A DNA stretch of 64,000 nt. Origin: Carex sylvatica (lineage: Eukaryota; Streptophyta; Magnoliopsida; Poales; Cyperaceae). The stretch is taken from positions 1 through 64,000 of the forward strand of contig CAXKVR010000284.1 of NCBI GenBank assembly GCA_964058845.1, written 5' to 3'. Below, one piece after another: positions 57,585-64,000 of this stretch. The stretch's first letter is position 1, and each line of letters opens with the position of its first letter. A model generated the notes under the pieces. That model searched no databases. It saw only the letters and a list, made by a program, of their open reading frames with translations, and had not been told where the DNA came from. A program made the translations under genes and the position numbers.

Positions 57585-59231
57585 TACATAGTTACAAAAA
57601 AAAAAAAAAAAAATCAAGGAATAAGAATACAGAGTTGAAAAAAAAATGTATTGTTAATTGTTTCATATATGTTAGATTGTATATACAAGGAATAAGCTGC
57701 GTGCAAATTATTATTTATTTTTTTTCTAAAATACAGATGTAAAATAGAAAAAAATTTACTATTAAAATTTTGAATTCAATGACATTGAGAAGTTAAATTG
57801 TGTTGTTGGTATTGTTTTGGTAAGTTATTGCTATCTGAGAGGGTATACCGACGTTTGGTCAAAGGCGAGAAATGAACATAATACAATTTACATAAAAATC
57901 ACGCAAAAGGCTAAATTGCAATAAAAAAAAAATTGTATATATTAATATTAAAAAATAAAGGTAAATAGTAGGAGTGGCTTCATCTTTTTGTGTGGTAGAA
58001 GGATTAAAAAAAAAAAAATCCAAAGTTTGGAATCGAATTTTTTTTTTTTTTTTTCAGATCCAAACTATCCAAACTACACCTCAATTGTTGTGTGGCCTTG
58101 ATATGGGATAGTTTGGAGATCTCCAGTGTTGCAACTTAGCCTAGACAAAGACAAGATGTTGTTTCCCTAATGTCTGATTAATTAAAGTTTAACAAATTTA
58201 ATTTTTATATAAATATTTTGATGTATATTGGTTTGTAAAGTACAATTTGTACATTAGCAACGCAGGGACATATTTTGAAAAAAAAATTACATTTCATAAT
58301 ACGTACCCAAATGAATTCATATTTCTTTTGACAAAATTTATTTGTTATTTATTTTTCTTACCCCCATGAGAAAAATTAATAGAATAATAAACAAATCCAG
58401 TGGTTAAAAATTTATGTATAGTTCAAAATTTAATTATTTAATTGTTATTCAAAATTTAATTGTATAGTCCATTTATGTATAGTTCAAATTTTAATTATTA
58501 TCTAACAGTTTTATTTGGACGTCTTTGTTCTTGACACCTTGAGTTTGGAAAGGAACATTTTTTTTTTCTCTTTTACAAATTTTGAGTTTGTAGAAAACCA
58601 TGCATCATGCCTTAAAAAATGTTCAGACTTCAGAGCTCAGAGCCTCAGACAAGCCAAACGACCCACTACATATTAGTTGCAACTAAAGCGGCACAGGAGA
58701 ACAACGCATGGGACATCGGGACTTCGGCAGCAGTGGCGTTCCAACGCCCATTGGACCAAACTCGGTCCGATAGGCAGTTTAGACCGTCTGATCTCAATCT
58801 TAATATAAGTTACTTGATTAGCAATTCTATAGCACATTAGCACTACTAGGATTTAAACCCGTTATTTTCGTTTGACATGTCTCTCTCTCTCTCTCTTCCA
58901 CTCTTCCCCCATACTGACCCGTCTCTCTCTCTCTCCTCCCCTAAACTGGGCCTATCACTCTCTCTCATTCTATCCGCCTCATCCTCCTCGAAGCAATGCA
59001 CCAAACGGACGGCTGCACGACGTACGACTATGGTGGGACTCACACTGGTCAGGGTACTGGAGCAATGTTAATCTCTTGCCTTCATACATGGCCGGCCATC
59101 TGATCACCCCAAGTCCTCGACCACTTCAAGCGCAAGTTCTACCAACGATCGATACAACGTAATATATTCTCACTTTTCTCTAATGATTTAGTGTGTGATT
59201 TATGAATTTTGAGTTGAATTGAGTTTGAGCA
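57585..59231. other. Intergenic, no supported gene
   Basis: A-rich run near 57597-57613 and T-rich run near 58040-58054. The CT-rich block at 58877-58945 produces long overlapping frames that are low-complexity. A less repetitive stretch at 58980-59160 is open but unrecognised. Confidence 0.45.
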
Positions 59232-59990
59232 AGGTTTTAAATAACGATTACATGAGCACACATAAAAAAAAAAAAAAAACTAAACTATTGTGAATAGCTT
59301 AGCTACAACGGAAGCTAGCTAGCTATCATACTTAGCATTTTTTTTTCTTTTCAAAATTTATATTCTATATATATATATTAATTATCAAATTATCAATATT
59401 AATTGAAGACTGGGAGTAACAACTAAATAGCAATAATCTAAGTTTATACTTTTTTCAATCATACAAATAAGAAGAGGAAAAAAAAAGATCTACAAAGTAA
59501 CATTATTTAATAATTCATACTTCATAGTATTACCGATTATAATAGACGAAGAACAGTTGATTTTAAACTGAAATGAAGTCAATATACCTATTTGAATATT
59601 TAATATATTATAATAATTAAAATCAGCTTTCAATGAAACAAATGACAATAATTTTACAAGTGAATACTAGACGAAAAGTAAGCAAAATGAAGAATTAATA
59701 TTTGAATATTTTTCGTTATAGAATGAGAGACTAAATCATAAATAGGAACAAAAATACAGTTCAGTTTAGCATACTTATCAGAACAAACCATGTAGCATAA
59801 GAAATAGAAACAGAAGCACAAAATCCATGTAAATTGAAAAAAATAAGTCCATGTAGCATAGTGATAGCAATATCGCGTAGCGCATAACGGTAATAGCGGT
59901 AAACTATTATAGCTATAACGGTTGTAGTTGAATTATCGCACTTTTATCTTATAACTTAGTTTTTATGCTCCAAAAAAACTATATTCGAAA
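59232..59990. mobile_element. hAT remnant (CAAGGTTTTAAATAACG type)
   Basis: Starts CAAGGTTTTAAATAACG and has GTAATAGCGGTAAACTATTA..ATAACTTAGTTTTTATGCTC near its right side, matching 12189-13034. The right terminus has diverged and no duplication can be read. Confidence 0.6.
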
Positions 59991-60179
59991 ACCCATATTA
60001 CCTATATCCAAAAACTAATTTTTAGAATCCAGGGTACGACACTTGCCCACCCCTGAATCAACATGGGTCCGCCCCTGATTATAATTACCTTGATTGGTTG
60101 GAATTGGAGCTATTATTACTTGATGGCACCAGTCATCAGGATTATTTGATGGTACATACTTTTGACAGTTCGCATTATC
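59991..60179. other. Short gap with a hAT-end-like fragment
   Basis: TTGCCCACCCCTGAATC..GGGTCCGCCCCTG at 60040-60078 resembles the CAGGGGCGGA ends of plant hAT repeats. Nothing else. Confidence 0.4.
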
Positions 60180-60786
60180 AAACTGAAATTTTTAAAAATA
60201 CCACTTTAAAAAAAATAAACTAAAAAACTATTATTTATGTACAATTTCAAATCTACGGCCGCACCTATGAGATGCGGCCCTTTTTACTGGGGGTCTCATT
60301 TAGAGAATGCGGCCCCTTTTTTTATTTTTCAGATGAGATTTATTTATTTATTTGAGTTTTTGTTATTTGTTATGTTTTAATTGTTTTAGTTTTTACTATG
60401 TTTCATTTGTTTTGGTTTTTGAAAATAACAACAAAATGAGATTTGTTTTTGTTTTAAATGTCGTTTTGTGGGAAAAAAAATGAAGAAACCATAAATAGAT
60501 CAATATCATGCCGATGTTATAATGATTGCAATAAAAGTACATCTAACAAATATGAAATAAATAATATTTTTGAAAATATCTCGTAAAAAAAATTCAATAC
60601 AACTAAAAATATAATTTGTTAAATACTTCATCAAATAACAAAAACACAAACAAATAAAAAACCTTATCTAAAAAAATAAAGTGGAGCCGTATTCTTTGGA
60701 TGAGACCGTGGTAGATTTGGAATTTTTCAGAAATGATGATTTTTTAATTTTTTTGGGGGAAATGATATATTTAAAAATTTCAGTTT
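60180..60786. mobile_element. Foldback element with GC-rich boxes
   Basis: AAACTGAAATTTTTAAAAAT near the left edge mirrors TATTTAAAAATTTCAGTTT at the right. Inside are CTACGGCCGCACCTATGAGA..GCGGCC on the left and GAGCCGTATTC..GAGACCGTGGTAGAT on the right, separated by AT-rich sequence. About 607 bp. Same plan as 9387-11454. Target duplication unclear. Confidence 0.6.
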
Positions 60787-61215
60787 ACCAGATGCTTTAC
60801 GCCAGTGGATATTGTAAGCAGCCTAGAAATACTTCTCTTCATTAATATCGAAACAAGTTAATAGATACATACACATAAAATAATTAGAACATTCGAAATC
60901 AATGAAATACACAATTATCAATTAGACTAATATGAACCATTAAATACAAGGAATTAATTTTAACATGTAATGTCACTGACATGTGGGTCCCCACTGCCAG
61001 AACCCCGTCTCACACAAGTGCACACGTCATCAAACCCACCCACGATTATTTTTGTTTATTTCTTACTGTCACTTTCTTTGATTGGTCACTTCTATTACTA
61101 CCTTTCTTCATCGTTCTCTCACCCGTATTCAATACCAATCACATCACCATCCTCTCATCTGCGGAAGCGACCCTTACTCTCTCCTCCGAAGTCAATTATG
61201 ACGACTGTGCGCGCC
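60787..61215. other. Intergenic, no supported gene
   Basis: The frames at 60970-61250 overlap each other and carry no known motif. Confidence 0.45.
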
Positions 61216-61224
61216 CCTCACCCC

Positions 61225-62373
61225 GAATTTTTTTGATAAACTATAATTAAGAAAATTATTTTTACTAATCAGCATGATTGCTTCTTTTTTTTTCAAAAAC
61301 TACAAAAATCAGAGAGCTCCTCCGATCTTTTTTTTTTATTCTTTTTTGAAACTGAATGGCTCCTCCAGTCTCATTTTTTTTTTTTATACTTTTTTTCCGT
61401 GCCGCAATCTGTGTAGCATCTCTATTTTTTATGTATATATAATATATGTATATGTATATATGTATATATAATATAATATAATATAATATGAGGAGGGATC
61501 AACTCACAACATTTTTTGAGTTACAACAAGTTACAACAAGTATTTTCTACATTTTCAAAGTCTAAATCGTCGATCCAAACCGTTAGATGTGATCTCCACA
61601 ATAAAATGTGGTTGGAGACCAAATTTTATATTTTTGGGAATTTTATTACTATTTATTAAGATGGGTATAAATTCAATGGTCTGAGTTTGACTAGTTTTTA
61701 TACCCATCTTAATACATAGTAAAAAAATTCCAAAAAATGTAAAATTTGGTCTCCAAGCATATTTTATTGTGGAGATCACATCTAACGGTTTGGATCGACG
61801 ATTTGGACTTTAAAAATATAGAAAATGCTTGTTGTAACTTGTTGTAACTCAAAAAATGTTGTAACTTGATCTCTCCTCATATAATATATGTATGTAAGTA
61901 TATAAGTATAAATTATTTTCTTAATTATGATTTATAAAAAAAATTCAGAATTATATTATACATATATTATATTACATATATATATATATACATATATGTA
62001 TACATATATTATATTATATTATATTATATATACATATATGTATATATATATTATATTATATATACATATACATATATATACATATACATACATATACATA
62101 CATATACTTATACATATACATATATTATATTATATATATATATATATTATATATACATAAAATATAGAGATGCTACACAGATCGGAAAAAGTGTAAAAAA
62201 GTAAAAAATAAATTAATAAATAAATTTGGGACCGGAGGAGCCATCCGGTCCCAAAAAGAAAAAAAAAAGGGACCGGAGGAGTCCTTCGGTTTTTGTGGTT
62301 TTTGAAAAAACAAAAACAATCAAGCTGAATTAATAAAAATAATTTTTTTAATTATGGTTTATCAAAAAAATTT
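61225..62373. mobile_element. Foldback element with 9-bp target duplication and a nested MITE
   Basis: GAATTTTTTTGATAAACTAT..CAGCATGATTG on the left mirrors the right end ATGGTTTATCAAAAAAATTT. Identical CCTCACCCC flanks it (61216-61224 and 62374-62382). Inner boxes such as GAGCTCCTCCGATC and GGACCGGAGGAG are set among T or A runs, then AGCATCTCTATTTT/AAATATAGAGATGCT pair. 1149 bp, including the nested element at 61490-61878 and long TA/ATACATA runs at 61425-61489 and 61880-62160. No protein. Confidence 0.85.
61490..61878. mobile_element. Nested foldback MITE (GAGGAGGGATCAACTC ends)
   Basis: Left GAGGAGGGATCAACTCACAA pairs with the complement of the right end TTGATCTCTCCTC. Flanks ATATAATAT on both sides (61481-61489 and 61879-61887), although within TA-rich sequence. 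Interior holds the shared TTTGGTCTCCAAGCAT core. 389 bp. Confidence 0.8.
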
Positions 62374-62491
62374 CCTCACCCCTACTCGACAGCTTCGTCT
62401 ACGCTCAGAACGGAAGAGTCAAAAAAATAAATAGAAGAGCCACAAAACAGTTTCGAGATGAAGATTCTGGTTATATATATATATATATATA

Positions 62492-62916
62492 GAGGTTGGC
62501 TACTATGCTTATATAAGCATATCCCCACATATGCTTATAACTCATTTTTGTGTTTTCAATGTCCAAATGGTCGATCTGAACCGTTCATCTTGTTCTCCAT
62601 ATTAATATGTGCTTGGAGACTAAATTTTATATTTTTTTGAATTTTTTTACTATTTATTAAGCCACTTTGAAAATCGCTGATCCAACGGTGGCTGCACAAA
62701 ATAGTAAAATCAGCAGCCACCGTTGGATTAATAATTTTTAAAGTGGCTTAATAAATAGTAAAAAAAATCAGAAAAATGTAAAATTTGGTCTCCAAGCACA
62801 TATTAATATGGAGAACAAGATGAACGGTTCAGATCGACCATTTGGACATTGAAAACATAAAAATGAGTTATAAGCATATGTGATGATATGCTTATATAAG
62901 CATAGTAGCCAACCTC
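62492..62916. mobile_element. Foldback MITE (GAGGTTGGCTACTATGCTTA ends)
   Basis: A long palindrome: GAGGTTGGCTACTATGCTTA against the complement of TAAGCATAGTAGCCAACCTC, turn near 62705. Contains the shared TTTGGTCTCCAAGCACATATTAATATGG core in both arms. Inserted in a TA run, so the duplication cannot be separated from the repeat. 425 bp. Confidence 0.85.
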
Positions 62917-63057
62917 TATATATATATATATCAATATATTTTTGTATTCTATTTTTTGATTTTTTTTCATTATTTTAAGTATTATTTATGTAAGTGTACA
63001 AAGTCTTAGAATTTTTTTTTGTAATATTTGTGTTTTTTTAGTTAGAATGTTATTAAT

Positions 63058-63453
63058 GAGTATGACTAATATAACATCAGTGTCATTTAAGCCTATATAA
63101 CACTAACTCCAAAATCTATTGAATCGACTTCAAACTGTAAATCTAAACCGTTCAAACTGATTTACTTTATTAGTTGTGCGTTTATATGCAAATTTATAAA
63201 TTTTTGAATTTATTTAGTATCAAGTCAAGCGGTCAAATGAGTGAGTTTTTCAGTTAATTTTAATACATTCATTTTTCAATATTTGTAATGCTTGATTTGA
63301 TACTAAAATAACTCTAAAATATACAAAATTTACATGTAAATGCATCACACATAAAGTAAATTGATTTGAATGGTTTGGATTAATCGTTTAAAGTCTATTT
63401 AATAAATTTTGAAATTAGTGTCAAATGACACCAATGTTATACTAGCCGGACTC
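63058..63453. mobile_element. Mutator-type foldback MITE with 9-bp target duplication
   Basis: GAGTATGACTAATATAACAT pairs with the complement of ATGTTATACTAGCCGGACTC. Identical GTTATTAAT flanks (63049-63057 and 63454-63462). 396 bp. Interior has AGTCAAGCGGTCAAATGAG, reminiscent of GTCAAGTGGTCAAAGAAAT in the 4618-5130 element, suggesting the same family. Confidence 0.85.
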
Positions 63454-63462
63454 GTTATTAAT

Positions 63463-64000
63463 ATAACTAATAATATGTGATGTAATTGTAATTGTTGTTT
63501 ATATCACTAAATGTAGTATATTTGGTATGGTATGTGTTGTGTTTAAATTTAGAATTATTATTTGAGTACCCTCACTTTAGTACCCTCAAAATCTCCATAC
63601 TCCATTTAGAGAAATTGTGAATTATAGTCCTTACTAATTATATAGTCCCACTAATTATTATTCAAAAATTTCTACAACACGTACTCTTCCTCTATGGTCC
63701 TCCTTTCCCAATTCCTGGACTCGTCTCCACGTCAACTGATAAGCATAAATTATATACATATTCGATCTAGTTTTCATCATAAAATAACACCAAATATCTT
63801 GTATTTTGAATATAAAGAGAATAGAATACACCTAGAATCAAGTTACTGCATTTGTTTGGTTTTAATTTGCAGGAAACAAAGAAAAACGAAGAAAAACGAA
63901 GAAAAATGCCTAGTGCGAACGCACGGTTTACGATATGGTCATAATGAGTACTTAGATGGATTTCTGGACGCGCGCCAATTTTAAAAAGGTATAATAAGCT
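63463..64000. other. Right edge of the window, no supported gene
   Basis: The open frame at 63694-63984 has a repeated GAAAAACGAA motif but no family signature. Confidence 0.45.

Noticed and set aside
58872..59162. Ser/Leu/Pro-rich frames at 58.87-59.16 kb
   Set aside because: They are produced by a CT microsatellite. The non-repetitive tail matches nothing I recognise.
61927..62160. 77-codon Tyr/Ile/Thr-rich frame
   Set aside because: Translation of a TA/ATACATA microsatellite, not a gene.

Overview
This window is plant nuclear DNA, almost certainly from a flowering plant. It is very AT-rich, its genes have GT..AG introns, the recognisable proteins are plant families (an IAA-amino acid hydrolase, NDR1/HIN1-like proteins), and the intergenic space is packed with plant-type transposons. 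I cannot name the species. Genes are sparse; most of the 64 kb is nested, decayed mobile DNA.

Layout. (1) 1-0.85 kb: the last two exons of a plus-strand WD40 gene resembling THO complex subunit 6. (2) 1.7-8.8 kb: gene fragments, including two inverted plant-mobile-domain (PMD) fragments and two copies of the 5' region of an unidentified minus-strand gene, plus a LINE tail, a hAT element and a Mutator-type MITE. (3) 9.4-11.5 kb: a 2.07-kb foldback element carrying 177-bp tandem repeats in both arms. (4) 12.2-13.0 kb: a hAT element. (5) 14.6-17.6 kb: a complete five-exon ILR1-like amidohydrolase gene, the best gene in the window. (6) about 19.9-46.8 kb: a tandem array of NDR1/HIN1-like (LEA_2) genes, all on the minus strand. 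Longer copies (20.7, 26.8, 35.4, 41.0 and 44.3 kb) alternate with decayed copies (22.1-23.5, 34.9, 36.8-37.6, 42.3-42.9 and 45.5 kb). The array has been split by a solo LTR, nested hAT elements, a 4.8-kb CACTA element with exon-like cargo, and a 5'-truncated L1 LINE. Because the array is duplicated, several insertions can be checked against an empty site in a paralogous unit. (7) 46.8-64 kb: mostly empty or repetitive DNA with one small glycine-rich protein gene (51.6-51.9 kb, minus) and a cluster of foldback elements at 56.4-63.5 kb.

Biology. The hydrolase would release free auxin from amino-acid conjugates. The NHL proteins are predicted single-pass membrane proteins of a family tied to defence and stress. 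Only two of the five longer NHL copies (35.4 and 41.0 kb) look fully intact: one lost its ATG, one has an in-frame stop, and one has an N-terminus recruited from former 5' leader and a truncated C-terminus. The most unusual material is a group of foldback elements (9.4, 56.5, 60.2 and 61.2 kb) sharing one plan: long inverted arms, short GC-rich boxes and homopolymer A/T spacers. Two of them have perfect 9-bp target duplications.
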